From a virus: DNA of 64,000 bases. The notes below the pieces were generated by a model. The model saw only the letters and a list, made by a program, of their open reading frames with translations, was not told the DNA's origin and made no database searches. This document shows, in pieces, positions 7,683 to 15,511 of this stretch (position 1 is its first letter; every line of letters starts with the position of its first letter). The position numbers were made by a program, and so were the translations under genes. Location: the IMG/VR virus record IMGVR_UViG_3300046558_000185, positions 1-64,000 of that record. One strand, written 5' to 3'.

Positions 7683-7802
7683 GTGAGCATCCGTTCCCTG
7701 CTGGAACACGTCGGCATCGACGTCGGCGACGTCATCTTCATCAACGGCGTCGCCCTGGACGAAGAGCCGGAGACCGACGCCCCCGAATTCGACTGCTCCT
7801 GA
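7683..7802 (+). CDS. small acidic protein (39 aa)
   Basis: AAGGAGG precedes GTG 7683. The product is acidic with a single C-terminal Cys (EFDCS). No family recognised. Confidence 0.55.
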   Translation: MSIRSLLEHVGIDVGDVIFINGVALDEEPETDAPEFDCS

Positions 7803-7812
7803 AAGGCATCCC

Positions 7813-7956
7813 GTGAAGAACCTCGACCAGAACCACGCCCCGTGCCCGAGGCCGTCGAAGGCCGACCTGTGGTTCCAGTCCCTCGGGCGCGTCATCTTCC
7901 GCGTCCTGTGCGTCGCCGCCGGGCTCTACATCGCGGCCCACCTGATCAACGGCTGA
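7813..7956 (+). CDS. small membrane protein (47 aa)
   Basis: GTG 7813 follows GAAAGGCATCC. One predicted membrane span near the C-terminus (VIFRVLCVAAGLYIAAHLI). Function unknown. Confidence 0.55.
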   Translation: MKNLDQNHAPCPRPSKADLWFQSLGRVIFRVLCVAAGLYIAAHLING

Positions 7957-7982
7957 CCAACACCACACGAAACGAGAACGCC

Positions 7983-8501
7983 ATGCTCAACTTCACCGAG
8001 ATCATCGACTCCGTTCCCTCCCTCGACGACGCGCTTCATACCCCGGAGGCCGAGACCTCCAAGCCCAAGCCCGCCACCGTCGAGATCTCCCTGGACGAGG
8101 CGAAGGAACTGCTGGGCCGCGCAGTGAAGGAGCGCGGGGAGGATTACGTCTACGCGCCTCCCCTGGACCCGGAGACGGGCGCCAATCCGTGCGTCTACTT
8201 CAGCCCGGCCGACAAGGCGCCGTCCTGCATGGTCGGCTACGTGCTGTCCTACAAGGGCGTGACGTACGAGGACCTGGCGGCCACGGACAGCACCATCACG
8301 GAGGTCCAGAGCCTGGTCGAGGAGGGGCATCTCAGGGTCGACAACGAGACGCTCGCCTTGCTCACCGTGGCTCAGGTCGAGCAGGACCAGGGACAGACGT
8401 GGGGAAGGGCGCTGGAGGAGGCGCTGGCGACGTACGAGGAGTCCGCCGAGGCCATGGAGACCGACGGCCGCGACGACCCGTCTGAGGACTACTGGTTCTG
8501 A
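7983..8501 (+). CDS. hypothetical protein (172 aa)
   Basis: ATG 7983 follows ACGAGAACGCC. It carries the CTTCATACC motif at codons 18-20. The middle is beta-rich with two Cys; the C-terminus is acidic and aromatic (SEDYWF). Its stop overlaps the ATG of the RlaP gene (TGATG), so it is translated together with the RNA-repair island. Function unknown. Confidence 0.7.
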   Translation: MLNFTEIIDSVPSLDDALHTPEAETSKPKPATVEISLDEAKELLGRAVKERGEDYVYAPPLDPETGANPCVYFSPADKAPSCMVGYVLSYKGVTYEDLAATDSTITEVQSLVEEGHLRVDNETLALLTVAQVEQDQGQTWGRALEEALATYEESAEAMETDGRDDPSEDYWF

Positions 8502-9154
8502 TGACGACGCCGAACATTCTGCTGAGCGGGGTCGTGGGCTCGACTGCCTTCGGCCTGGCCCGGGTCGGGTCGGACATCGACCGGCTGGGCATCTTCATCC
8601 GTCCGACTCCGGAGTTCTTCCGTATTGGTGCTAAGCACCAGGACTCGCTCGTGTCCACGGCTCCGGACGTCACCCTGCACGAGGTCGGCAAGTACGTGAA
8701 CCTCGCGCTGAAGTGCAACCCGACGATCATGGATCTGATGTACCTGGAGGAGTACGAGCAGCAGTCCTGGGAGGGGGAGTGGCTCCTCGACATCCGGGAG
8801 GATTTCCTCTCTGAGCCCTACGTGCGCTCGGCGTACGGCGGGTACGCCATGGGTCAGATCAAGCGCATCAAGCAGGAGCTGGCCAACGACGGCCGACAGA
8901 AGCGTGTGGCGAAGCACGCCCGGCACTGCTTCCGTCTGCTGCGGCAGGGCCAGCAGTTGCTCGACTTCGGCACGCTGACGGTGAAGGTGCCGGACCCGGA
9001 GTTCTACTGGGCGTTCGACGAGATGACCGCCGAGCAGATCGAGAAGGAGTTCTGGAAGGCTTTCGACACCTTCAACGACCGCGTCGGGATCCTTCCAGCG
9101 CAGCCTCGGACGGACCGGCTCCAGGACTTCATCAACTACGTGCGGCGGCTGTAG
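8501..9154 (+). CDS. RlaP-type nucleotidyltransferase (RNA repair)
   Basis: 217 aa with the DNA polymerase-beta superfamily signature at its N-terminus: GS at residues 13-14, then AFGL and the metal-binding SDID (D25, D27). This arrangement, with a long helical C-terminus, matches the RlaP/COG3541 family known to accompany RNA ligases in RNA-repair operons. The RNA ligase and Pnkp genes follow within 3 kb. The exact nucleotide substrate is not known from sequence. Confidence 0.8.
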   Translation: MTTPNILLSGVVGSTAFGLARVGSDIDRLGIFIRPTPEFFRIGAKHQDSLVSTAPDVTLHEVGKYVNLALKCNPTIMDLMYLEEYEQQSWEGEWLLDIREDFLSEPYVRSAYGGYAMGQIKRIKQELANDGRQKRVAKHARHCFRLLRQGQQLLDFGTLTVKVPDPEFYWAFDEMTAEQIEKEFWKAFDTFNDRVGILPAQPRTDRLQDFINYVRRL

Positions 9155-9166
9155 CGGCCTGACCTG

Positions 9167-9207
9167 CGAAGACCCCCTTCGGGACACCCTCCCGGCGGGG
9201 GTCTTCG
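9167..9207 (+). terminator. hairpin terminator
   Basis: CGAAGACCCCC at 9167-9177 pairs perfectly with 9197-9207, followed by TGTTGTG. It closes the operon ending with the RlaP gene. Confidence 0.75.
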
Positions 9208-9260
9208 TGTTGTGTGATGCGCGCCATAGTGTTGCTTGTAAATCGCTTGAGCGAAACCGC

Positions 9261-9289
9261 TTGCGATTACGTCTTCCTCGTTATAGGTT
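9261..9289 (+). promoter_or_regulatory. sigma70-like promoter
   Basis: TTGCGA at 9261-9266, 17 bp, TAGGTT at 9284-9289. It would drive the RNA ligase/Pnkp operon. CGCTTG and CGCTTGCG repeats at 9244-9266 may be operator half-sites. Confidence 0.6.
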
Positions 9290-9348
9290 CTTGGTTATTG
9301 GAAGGCGCCCCACCCGGCGCTAGAGCAACACCTGCTAGGAGCCGCAAC

Positions 9349-9750
9349 ATGAGCACCGCCACCACCGACGAGCAGCGCCGCCTCTACATCCGCGAGTTCC
9401 TGAACAACCAGGGCCACCACGGCCTCGGCGCGGTGCTCGCGGAGATCAACGATGGCGACGCCAGCGACGACTACCTGGACTTCGGCGCCACGCTCCAGAT
9501 ACAGGACTGCTCCCGCAGCGTGACTCTCGACTTCGGTGTCTACGGCCAGACGAACACCGAGGAAGACCGCGACCAGCTCCGCAAGGACCTGGAGAACGCC
9601 CGCGCGAAGGCCGACCGCCTCAAGGGCGCCGTCTACCTCTTCATCGAGAAGTTGGACGAGGCCCTGAGCGACGTCGAGACCGACCTCGACCAGCGGGACC
9701 GCAAGGCCAAGAAGAACAAGAAGGCCAAGAAGGCCGCGAAGAAGGGCTGA
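9349..9750 (+). CDS. hypothetical protein with Lys-rich tail (133 aa)
   Basis: CTAGGAG precedes ATG 9349. A compact N-terminal alpha-beta part is followed by a predicted coiled coil (~80-115) and a tail of Lys/Ala repeats, suggesting nucleic-acid contact. First gene behind the 9261 promoter. Confidence 0.65.
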   Translation: MSTATTDEQRRLYIREFLNNQGHHGLGAVLAEINDGDASDDYLDFGATLQIQDCSRSVTLDFGVYGQTNTEEDRDQLRKDLENARAKADRLKGAVYLFIEKLDEALSDVETDLDQRDRKAKKNKKAKKAAKKG

Positions 9751-9752
9751 AC

Positions 9753-9974
9753 ATGACCGCCACGGACGACCGCCCCACCATGTACCTCGGCCACCTCGTC
9801 ATCCCCCGCGAGAGCGCCGCCCAGGACTGGCTCAAGCGCCAGGGAGAGCAGCGCGAGGCCGCCGTCGAGATCGTCGCCCTTGAGGCGAAGAAGTGGTTCG
9901 GACTGAACCTGCCGGACAGCGCCTACGAGAACTTCGCTCAGCGCGTCGTGGCCGCCATCGACCAGCGAATCTGA
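9753..9974 (+). CDS. small hypothetical protein (73 aa)
   Basis: ATG 9753 lies 2 nt after the previous stop. Helical, with GEQREAAVEIVALEAKKWFG. No family recognised. Confidence 0.6.
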   Translation: MTATDDRPTMYLGHLVIPRESAAQDWLKRQGEQREAAVEIVALEAKKWFGLNLPDSAYENFAQRVVAAIDQRI

Positions 9975-9998
9975 CCACCACCACCGAGGAGCGCACAC

Positions 9999-11099
9999 AT
10001 GGTGCACCTGCACGATGTCCTTCCGGAGAAGGCCCTGCTCGACAACATCACCAAGGGCTACGTCCGCCACCAGACCCACCCCGACGGCAGCCGGGCCATC
10101 TTCAACTACACGAACAAGGCCCAGTTCGACAACGAGTGGAACGAGGTCACCAAGAAGACCCGGGGGCTGATCATCGACACGACCACCGAGAAGGTCGTAG
10201 CCCGGCCGTTCGAGAAGTTCTTCAACTGGTCGCAGATCCCCGCCGACCAGCAGGCGCGACTGATCAACGAGCCGGTCAAGACGTACGTGAAGTGGGACGG
10301 CTCCTTGGGCGTCGGCTACCTGCTTCATACCGGGGAGTTCCGCATCGCCACGCGGGGCTCCTTCACCAGCCCGCAGGCGCAGCACGCGAACAAGATCCTG
10401 GAGACGCGCTACCCGACGTTCGAGCCGATCCTGGGTCTGACGTACCTCTTCGAGATCGTCTTCCCGTCCAACCGGATCGTCGTCGACTACAAGGGCCTGG
10501 ACGACCTGGTCCTGCTCGCGGTGGTCGACACCCAGACCGGTCGCTCGCTGCCGTGGGGGCCCTACGACTGGCCGGGGCCGGTCAACCAGCCGGTCGGCTT
10601 CGAGTCCCTCTCCGAGGTGCTGGCGGCGCCGCAGGAGGAGAACCAGGAGGGCTTCGTCGTCCACTTCCCCGGCCACGACCTGCGGGTGAAGTTCAAGTTC
10701 GACGAGTACGTGCGGCTGCACCGCATCCTGACGAACACCTCGACGCTCACCCTGTGGGAGGCGCTGGCCGAGGGCGACGGGATCGAGGCGATCATCGACA
10801 GCGTCCCGGACGAGTTCTACGACTGGGTCCGCGCGAAGGTCAGCGGCTTGCAGGCTGCGTACACCGACACCCTGGTGGAGGCGCGCGAGGAGTTCGACTG
10901 GATCCTGCGCCGCCTGGTGCGGCCGGAGGACGACGCGCAGAAGCGCCGCAAGGAGTTCGCCCTCCTGGCCTGCGAGAGCCCCTACAGGGACATCCTGTTC
11001 GGCCTGTACGGCGGCCAGGACATCACCTCCCGGGTGTGGAAGCGGGTCAAGCCCGCCTACGAGGTCCCGTTCGCGTCGGTCCCGGAGGCGGCTGCCTGA
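9999..11099 (+). CDS. T4 Rnl1-like RNA ligase
   Basis: 366 aa. The nucleotidyltransferase motif I KWDGS is at residues 98-102 (K98 would be adenylylated), after an RGLIID segment (55-60) and RPFEKFFNW (69-77). Downstream EGFVVHF and LRVKFKF fit motifs IV and V. This order matches the T4 RNA ligase 1 family, which seals cleaved tRNA. It lies between the RlaP gene and the Pnkp gene and near a five-tRNA cluster, consistent with reversal of host anticodon-nuclease damage (inference). Confidence 0.88.
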   Translation: MVHLHDVLPEKALLDNITKGYVRHQTHPDGSRAIFNYTNKAQFDNEWNEVTKKTRGLIIDTTTEKVVARPFEKFFNWSQIPADQQARLINEPVKTYVKWDGSLGVGYLLHTGEFRIATRGSFTSPQAQHANKILETRYPTFEPILGLTYLFEIVFPSNRIVVDYKGLDDLVLLAVVDTQTGRSLPWGPYDWPGPVNQPVGFESLSEVLAAPQEENQEGFVVHFPGHDLRVKFKFDEYVRLHRILTNTSTLTLWEALAEGDGIEAIIDSVPDEFYDWVRAKVSGLQAAYTDTLVEAREEFDWILRRLVRPEDDAQKRRKEFALLACESPYRDILFGLYGGQDITSRVWKRVKPAYEVPFASVPEAAA

Positions 11100-11398
11100 T
11101 GGAGCCCGACGACTTCGGCGGGTGGTTCGAGCGGGCCGAGCTGGTGGGCGGGGAGGAGATCCTCGCCCACCCCCGCAAGGACTGCATCGGCCGCCACTGC
11201 TGCGTTCACAACCCCTCCGCCCACTCCATGGCCGCCTTCCCTCAGCACTTCCGCATGGACCGGGCGCTGATGGAGCGGACCTGTCCCCACGGCGTGGGTC
11301 ACCCCGACCCGGACGACCTCGCCTACAAGCGCCTGATCCAGGGCGAGGACTACCACCCCTACGAGGGCCTGCACGGCTGCGACGGGTGCTGCCAGTGA
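11099..11398 (+). CDS. Cys/His-rich small protein (99 aa)
   Basis: ATG 11099 overlaps the ligase stop (TGATG). Many Cys and His residues (CIGRHCCVHN; CPHGVGH; CDGCC) suggest bound zinc. Its position inside the RNA-repair operon hints at an RNA-related role, but no family is recognised. Confidence 0.65.
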   Translation: MEPDDFGGWFERAELVGGEEILAHPRKDCIGRHCCVHNPSAHSMAAFPQHFRMDRALMERTCPHGVGHPDPDDLAYKRLIQGEDYHPYEGLHGCDGCCQ

Positions 11399-11445
11399 GC
11401 GCCTACAAGTGCAGGTGCTGCGGCCCGAAGAACAAGGAGAAGCCC

Positions 11446-12321
11446 GTGACGATGCTGACGCTGACCATGACCAAGGGACTGCCCGGCTCCGGCAAGAGCA
11501 CCGAGGCGAAGCGGATCGTGGCCAAGGCCCAGCCCGGCACGCTGGTCCGGATCAACAAGGACGACCTGCGCACGATGCTGCACGACAGCGTCTGGCACGG
11601 GAAGAACGAACGCCGGGTCGTGCGGGCCCGCAACGCCCTCGTCGAGGCGTTCCTGGGCGACGGTGTGAGCGTCATCGTGGACGACACCAACCTCAACCCC
11701 AACCACGAGAAGGAACTGCGGCGGCTGGCCGCGTACCACGGTGCGGAGTTCAAGGTCTCCGACCACACGGCCGTGCCGCTTCATACCTGCATCAAGCGTG
11801 ACCTCCAGCGGGATCGGAGCGTCGGCGAGAAGGTCATCCGGGACATGTACAACCAGTACCTGGCCCCGAAGCCTGCCGAGGCGCCCCCGTACGACCCGGC
11901 GAAGCCGAACATGGTCCTGGTCGACATCGACGGCACGCTGGCGCGGATGGTCGGCCGCAGTCCGTTCGAGTGGGACCGGGTCGGCGAGGACGAGCCGATC
12001 AGCGAGGTCATCGACCTGGTGAACACCCTGCGGGACAGCGGCGCGGAGATCGTGTTCCTGTCCGGCCGTGACGGCTGCTGCTACGACCAGACGCGGGCCT
12101 GGCTGGAACTGCACGTGGGCAAGTGGACGCGGGAGGCGTACCTGCATATGCGGGCGCCCGACGACATGCGCAAGGACTCCATCGTCAAGGAGGAGATCTA
12201 CCGGTCGAAGATCGAGCCGTTCTACAACGTGTGGTTCGTCCTCGACGACCGTGACCAGGTCGTGGAGATGTGGCGCCTGCTCGGTCTGCGGTGCCTTCAG
12301 GTGGCTCCTGGAGCCTTCTGA
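11446..12321 (+). CDS. polynucleotide 5'-kinase / 3'-phosphatase (T4 Pnkp-like)
   Basis: 291 aa, close to the ~300 aa of T4 Pnkp. The N-terminal kinase P-loop GLPGSGKS is at residues 11-18. The C-terminal HAD phosphatase has VDIDGTLARM near residue 160 and FLSGRDG downstream. GTG 11446 is preferred because AAGGAG lies 6 nt upstream; an in-frame GTG at 11395 overlapping the previous stop is an alternative. It heals RNA ends (removes 3' phosphate, adds 5' phosphate) so the ligase can seal them. Carries one CTTCATACC motif (11779). Confidence 0.88.
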   Translation: MTMLTLTMTKGLPGSGKSTEAKRIVAKAQPGTLVRINKDDLRTMLHDSVWHGKNERRVVRARNALVEAFLGDGVSVIVDDTNLNPNHEKELRRLAAYHGAEFKVSDHTAVPLHTCIKRDLQRDRSVGEKVIRDMYNQYLAPKPAEAPPYDPAKPNMVLVDIDGTLARMVGRSPFEWDRVGEDEPISEVIDLVNTLRDSGAEIVFLSGRDGCCYDQTRAWLELHVGKWTREAYLHMRAPDDMRKDSIVKEEIYRSKIEPFYNVWFVLDDRDQVVEMWRLLGLRCLQVAPGAF

Positions 12322-12359
12322 CCGCAGTTCACTATCTGAAATCTGAAGCATTGACTTCT

Positions 12360-12389
12360 GACCCCGCTACGGCATCCCGTGGCGGGGTC
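12360..12389 (+). terminator. hairpin terminator
   Basis: GACCCCGC at 12360-12367 pairs with GCGGGGTC at 12382-12389, with extra TAC/GTG pairing inside. It closes the RNA-repair operon. Confidence 0.7.
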
Positions 12390-12788
12390 AAGTCATACCA
12401 ATTGGTAGCTTGACAAGTTGTCGACACGGCCTTCCCGCTTGGCCGAAATTACCCTGTGATCTGGGTCACGACACTGAACGTTCACATATGCCTAACCGTA
12501 GGTGCGCAATGCAGGTAACCTGCGGTAACACAATGAGTTGTACTCGCAGAGGCAAAGAAATGCCCAAGAAACGCCGTTGAATAGTAAAGCAACGCTGTTT
12601 CGGAAGTTGTGTGACCCCTGGTCCCTGTGAGTTACCAGTGCTACGTTTCAACAACTGGTTGACCAGGAATCACACGGCCGAGCGTCCCCACGCGACCTGC
12701 TGTGCAGCAGTCGCACGCCTCCCTCGCGATCCAAGAGACCAGATCAACGAGATGATCACGTACGCGAACCCTCATCGTCGCGTACGTC
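12390..12788. other. 400-bp regulatory intergenic region
   Basis: AT-richer than its surroundings, with no GC3-biased frame. It contains the 10-bp palindrome ACCAATTGGT (12397-12406), the palindrome GACAAGTTGTC (12412-12422) on top of TTGACA, the composite CAGGTAACC + TGCGGTAACAC (12512-12531), and an exact 10-bp inverted repeat ACGTACGCGA/TCGCGTACGT (12758-12767, 12778-12787) just before the next ORF. This looks like an operator region rather than a gene. Confidence 0.55.
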
Positions 12789-12812
12789 ATGTTGGAGGGG
12801 TACGCAACGAAC

Positions 12813-13667
12813 ATGAACACCAAGAGGCGCGACGGTTCGGACGACACAGGGGAGCAGGATGTCCGCGAGCTGCGCCGCCTTCTCGGAGAGGGCCCGGACG
12901 ACACCCCCACACGTCCGCTCAGTGACTCCGGCCCCTTCGTACGGCACAAGGAAGACGTTCCCCACGAGGATGCCATCCCGGACTTCTACGGCCTTGACAA
13001 CGGTTCCACCGAAGACGACGAGGTCACGGAAGAGCTGCTCCAGATGGTCGAAGACGGCGAGCTGTGCTTCGGCTGGCTGGAAGACCGCCAGGAGTTCGGC
13101 TTCTGGTTCCCGGACGAAGAGCCCGCAGGCCGTCCTCTGATCATCCCCGACACCCCCTTGCAGGAGACGAAGAGGGTCTCCCGGCGCCGACCCAAGCGTC
13201 CCCTGCTCAAGAGGGTCGTTCTGGCCATCGCCGCGACCGTGACGGCCCCCTTCGCCATCGGTGTGTGCTCCTACGCGGCGGAAGAGGGCGAACACCGTGC
13301 CCACCACGAGATGGACCGGCCCGACCTCACCTCCGAGGACACGGTCAACGTCGCCCCGCACGAGATGGACGACCGTTCACCCGCTCCGATGACCACCTCC
13401 TACGCCGCAGGTCCCGTCACCAAGGGCAAGCACGCCAAGACGTACTCGAAGCCCGAGAAGGTCACCACCAAGGCCCCCACGGGCAAGCACCGCAAGGTCG
13501 GGTCCGCTCCGGCGCCGTCCGCCGTGCCGTCGAAGGCTCCCGCGCATACGGTGAAACTGCCATCCGCGACACCCAGCGCGTCCCCGACGTCCACGAGCCA
13601 CCCCGGAGCGGTCGGCGCGACGGTCCACACCATCCTCAGCCCGGTCGTCAGCCTGCTCGGTGGGTAA
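12813..13667 (+). CDS. membrane-anchored protein with Pro/Thr/Ser-rich tail
   Basis: About 284 aa. The acidic N-terminal ~120 residues would be cytoplasmic. A basic RRRPKRPLLKR stretch precedes one membrane span (VVLAIAATVTAPFAIGVCSY). The outer part is rich in Pro, Ala, Ser, Thr and Lys, as in wall-spanning stalks. ATG 12813 follows GGAGGGG; ATG 12789, directly after the inverted-repeat arm, is an alternative. Function unknown; a surface-exclusion role is possible but not shown. Confidence 0.6.
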   Translation: MNTKRRDGSDDTGEQDVRELRRLLGEGPDDTPTRPLSDSGPFVRHKEDVPHEDAIPDFYGLDNGSTEDDEVTEELLQMVEDGELCFGWLEDRQEFGFWFPDEEPAGRPLIIPDTPLQETKRVSRRRPKRPLLKRVVLAIAATVTAPFAIGVCSYAAEEGEHRAHHEMDRPDLTSEDTVNVAPHEMDDRSPAPMTTSYAAGPVTKGKHAKTYSKPEKVTTKAPTGKHRKVGSAPAPSAVPSKAPAHTVKLPSATPSASPTSTSHPGAVGATVHTILSPVVSLLGG

Positions 13668-13710
13668 GTGCTTTACAAATCCGGCTTGTCGAGCGTCGAG
13701 ACGCATGCGC

Positions 13711-13740
13711 TTGACAGAAGCAGTAGTCGGGTAGCAGTAT
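13711..13740 (+). promoter_or_regulatory. sigma70-like promoter
   Basis: TTGACA at 13711-13716 and CAGTAT at 13735-13740 (18 bp), ahead of the Lsr2-like gene. Confidence 0.5.
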
Positions 13741-13799
13741 TGGCACCGTTCTGAGGTTGCAGTGTCGCAGCCGGAGGTGCCGTTGCTTAGGAGTGCTTT

Positions 13800-14165
13800 A
13801 TGGGTGAGCGAGTGAGCAAGTTCTGCGATATCAAGGTGAAGCGGGGCCGCTCTGAGGCAGCTTGTGGCAAGCCGGTACCCGACGACGAGGCCACGCCGGT
13901 CACGGTGGGGACCACGCGGTACCTCATGGACCTGTGCCAGGAGCACCAGGACAAGCTGAACGACGTGCTGCTCCCCTTCATCTCGGTCGCCCATGAAGCT
14001 CAAAAGCGCACGGGAACCCAGGTGCGTAAGGCGCTGCGAGGCAAGCGTGGCGCCTTCACCACGGCCGACGTGCGGAAGTGGTTGCAGGAGCAGGGCCGGG
14101 AGGTCTCCCACACGGGACGCCTGCCCGAGGACCTGATCCGTGAGTACGAGGACGCGCACAAGTAG
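13800..14165 (+). CDS. Lsr2-like DNA-binding protein
   Basis: 121 aa. Residues ~85-121 (TTADVRKWLQEQGREVSHTG, then RLPEDLIREYEDAH) match the C-terminal DNA-binding domain of Lsr2, the xenogeneic silencer of actinobacteria. The N-terminal part differs from the Lsr2 dimerisation domain: it has C9, C22 and C46 and could be a zinc-ribbon-like module. It may silence or counter-silence AT-rich DNA, or interfere with host Lsr2. AGGAG lies 7 nt upstream of ATG 13800. Confidence 0.75.
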   Translation: MGERVSKFCDIKVKRGRSEAACGKPVPDDEATPVTVGTTRYLMDLCQEHQDKLNDVLLPFISVAHEAQKRTGTQVRKALRGKRGAFTTADVRKWLQEQGREVSHTGRLPEDLIREYEDAHK

Positions 14166-14182
14166 GCCGACCCGAGCACTGA

Positions 14183-14214
14183 AAGGGGCCGAGGGAGTAC
14201 ATCCCCGGCCCCTT
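14183..14214 (+). terminator. hairpin terminator
   Basis: AAGGGGCC at 14183-14190 pairs with GGCCCCTT at 14207-14214. It follows the Lsr2-like gene. Confidence 0.7.
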
Positions 14215-14521
14215 CGGCATGTCCGGACAGTGCCCTACCCCCGCCTCGCGCGAGGGCTTCCAGGCAGTGGCCTGAAGCGATTACAAACCCGTAGTCGGGA
14301 TCCGCTTCAATGGATGCATGAACACGATGAGCGAGCGACGGCCGGGCCAGGGGAACCACCTCCCCTCCGCCAGCATGCCCGCGCTCATCCCGGCCTTGCA
14401 GGCGTTCTGCCTCGGCCGCTTTCCGTTCCCCGCCTGACCGGGCTGCCGTCGCCATGACGCGACCGCGTAAGACCCGGCGGGGAACTCTTCCCGCCCAATG
14501 CAAGCTAATTCAGTTTGTGGC
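14215..14521. other. intergenic region before the tRNA genes
   Basis: About 300 bases. One short ATG frame (14318-14437) lacks a Shine-Dalgarno and is not called. An AAGCGATTAC sequence occurs near 14276. Nothing else is definable. Confidence 0.4.
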
Positions 14522-14550
14522 TTGACAACGGGTATCCCTGATACGGTAGT
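14522..14550 (+). promoter_or_regulatory. promoter for tRNA-Pro/tRNA-Phe
   Basis: TTGACA at 14522-14527 with GGTAGT at 14545-14550 (17 bp); an overlapping TAGTGT at 14547 is also possible. It lies 18 bp before tRNA-Pro. Confidence 0.5.
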
Positions 14551-14567
14551 GTCGAAGACATCAACTT

Positions 14568-14641
14568 CTGGACGTAGCGCAGCCTGGTAGCGCGCCTGAT
14601 TTGGATTCAGGGGGTCGCAGGTTCAAATCCTGCCGTCCAGA
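14568..14641 (+). tRNA. tRNA-Pro (TGG)
   Basis: Full cloverleaf: acceptor CTGGACG/CGTCCAG, D-stem GCGC/GCGC, anticodon stem CCTGA/TCAGG with loop TTTGGAT (anticodon TGG), T-stem GCAGG/CCTGC, discriminator A. No encoded CCA. Confidence 0.92.
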
Positions 14642-14647
14642 CTTCAC

Positions 14648-14720
14648 GGCCCTTTGGCAGAGGCAGTTAATGCGCCCGCCTGAAAAGCGGGAGATTCTGG
14701 TGCGATTCCAGAGGGGGCCA
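14648..14720 (+). tRNA. tRNA-Phe (GAA)
   Basis: Acceptor GGCCCTT pairs with GGGGGCC (two G-T pairs), anticodon stem CCCGC/GCGGG with loop CTGAAAA (anticodon GAA), T-stem CTGGT/CAGAG-type, discriminator A. It lies 6 nt after tRNA-Pro, so both are likely cut from one transcript. Confidence 0.88.
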
Positions 14721-14721
14721 C

Positions 14722-14779
14722 TTTGTCCAGACGCTGAGCCCTGTTCCTGGACAAATCCTGAACTCAACCCTGAACAGGG
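14722..14779 (+). ncRNA. possible H-type RNA pseudoknot
   Basis: Two interleaved exact complements: TTTGTCCAG (14722-14730) with CTGGACAAA (14747-14755), and CCCTGTTC (14739-14746) with GAACAGGG (14772-14779). The order A-B-A'-B' with no base between B and A' is the geometry of an H-type pseudoknot (9-bp and 8-bp stems, loops of 8 and 16 nt). It starts 2 nt after tRNA-Phe and lies in the leader of the secreted NlpC/P60 gene. Confidence 0.5.
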
Positions 14780-14884
14780 GCGGGAGACCGAATCTTTTGG
14801 GGCGAATCCGCAGACTTATTTGTGGTAGGGAAAGGCACTTACCCGAGCCCGTCACCTAATCTCGTAAGCGTGCGGAGTGCTGTC

Positions 14885-15382
14885 ATGAATAAGAGGATCG
14901 CTGGACTTCTGCTCGCAGTGGCCGTGGCATTTTCCCCGCTCGCTACATCAAGCGCGCAGGCGAATACACCGGTCGCATCCACGAAGATCGCCGCACCGGT
15001 CGCCGTAAAGTCCACCACTACGGTGTCGTCCGGAACGAAGATCGTGAAGCAGGGCGCCAAGTACAAGGGAGTCCGGTACGTGTGGGGAGGATCCTCGCCG
15101 TCCAGGGGGTTCGACTGCTCGGGCCTGACCCAGTACACCCTGAAGAAGCTGGGGAAGAGCATTCCTCGGGTCGCGAACGACCAGTACAGGCACAGCCTGC
15201 ACGTCAAGAGCCCCCGGGCCGGGGACCTCGTCTTCGCCCACGACTCGCGCGGCTACGTCTACCACGTCGGTATATACGTCAATTCCCACACCTGGCTGGA
15301 AAGCGAGCGGCCGGGCAAGGGTGTCAACTACTACAAGCCCTGGACGAAGTCCGTTTACTACGGCCGCTACACCGTGAAGTAG
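14885..15382 (+). CDS. secreted NlpC/P60 peptidase
   Basis: 165 aa. Residues 1-27 are a signal peptide (MNKRIAG, then a hydrophobic core, AQA). The catalytic domain shows RYVWGG, then FDCSGLTQYTLKKLG with nucleophile C78, and YHVGIYV with H127. NlpC/P60 enzymes cut D-Glu-DAP-type bonds in peptidoglycan. It resembles the NlpC/P60 domain inside the tape measure protein. Location amid tRNA genes suggests an accessory (moron-like) gene rather than the main lysin. Confidence 0.82.
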   Translation: MNKRIAGLLLAVAVAFSPLATSSAQANTPVASTKIAAPVAVKSTTTVSSGTKIVKQGAKYKGVRYVWGGSSPSRGFDCSGLTQYTLKKLGKSIPRVANDQYRHSLHVKSPRAGDLVFAHDSRGYVYHVGIYVNSHTWLESERPGKGVNYYKPWTKSVYYGRYTVK

Positions 15383-15398
15383 GCTTCACGTAGGAAAG

Positions 15399-15424
15399 GC
15401 CGGAGGGCCTGAAAACCCTCCGGC
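15399..15424 (+). terminator. hairpin after the NlpC/P60 gene
   Basis: GCCGGAGGG at 15399-15407 pairs exactly with CCCTCCGGC at 15416-15424. There is no T-tract; tRNA-Leu begins 4 nt later, so it may be a processing signal. Confidence 0.55.
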
Positions 15425-15428
15425 GCAA

Positions 15429-15511
15429 GGCCGAGTGGTGAAAAGGCAGCCACGCCGTCCTCAAAAGACGGTGCTCGTAAGAGCGTGTGGGTTCGAGTCC
15501 CACCTTGGCTA
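15429..15511 (+). tRNA. tRNA-Leu (CAA)
   Basis: Acceptor GGCCGAG pairs with CTTGGCT (two wobble pairs). The anticodon stem CCGTC/GACGG holds loop CTCAAAA (anticodon CAA). A long variable arm (GCTC-GTAA-GAGC) identifies a class II tRNA. T-stem GTGGG/CCCAC, discriminator A. It reads UUG codons. Confidence 0.88.

Noticed and set aside
9200-9300. Replication origin in the AT-rich stretch near 9240-9300
   Set aside because: No iteron array or clear symmetric repeats; the sequence is better explained as promoter and half-operators.
14318-14437. Possible 39-codon ORF before the tRNA genes
   Set aside because: No Shine-Dalgarno, unremarkable composition, and no overlap with neighbours.
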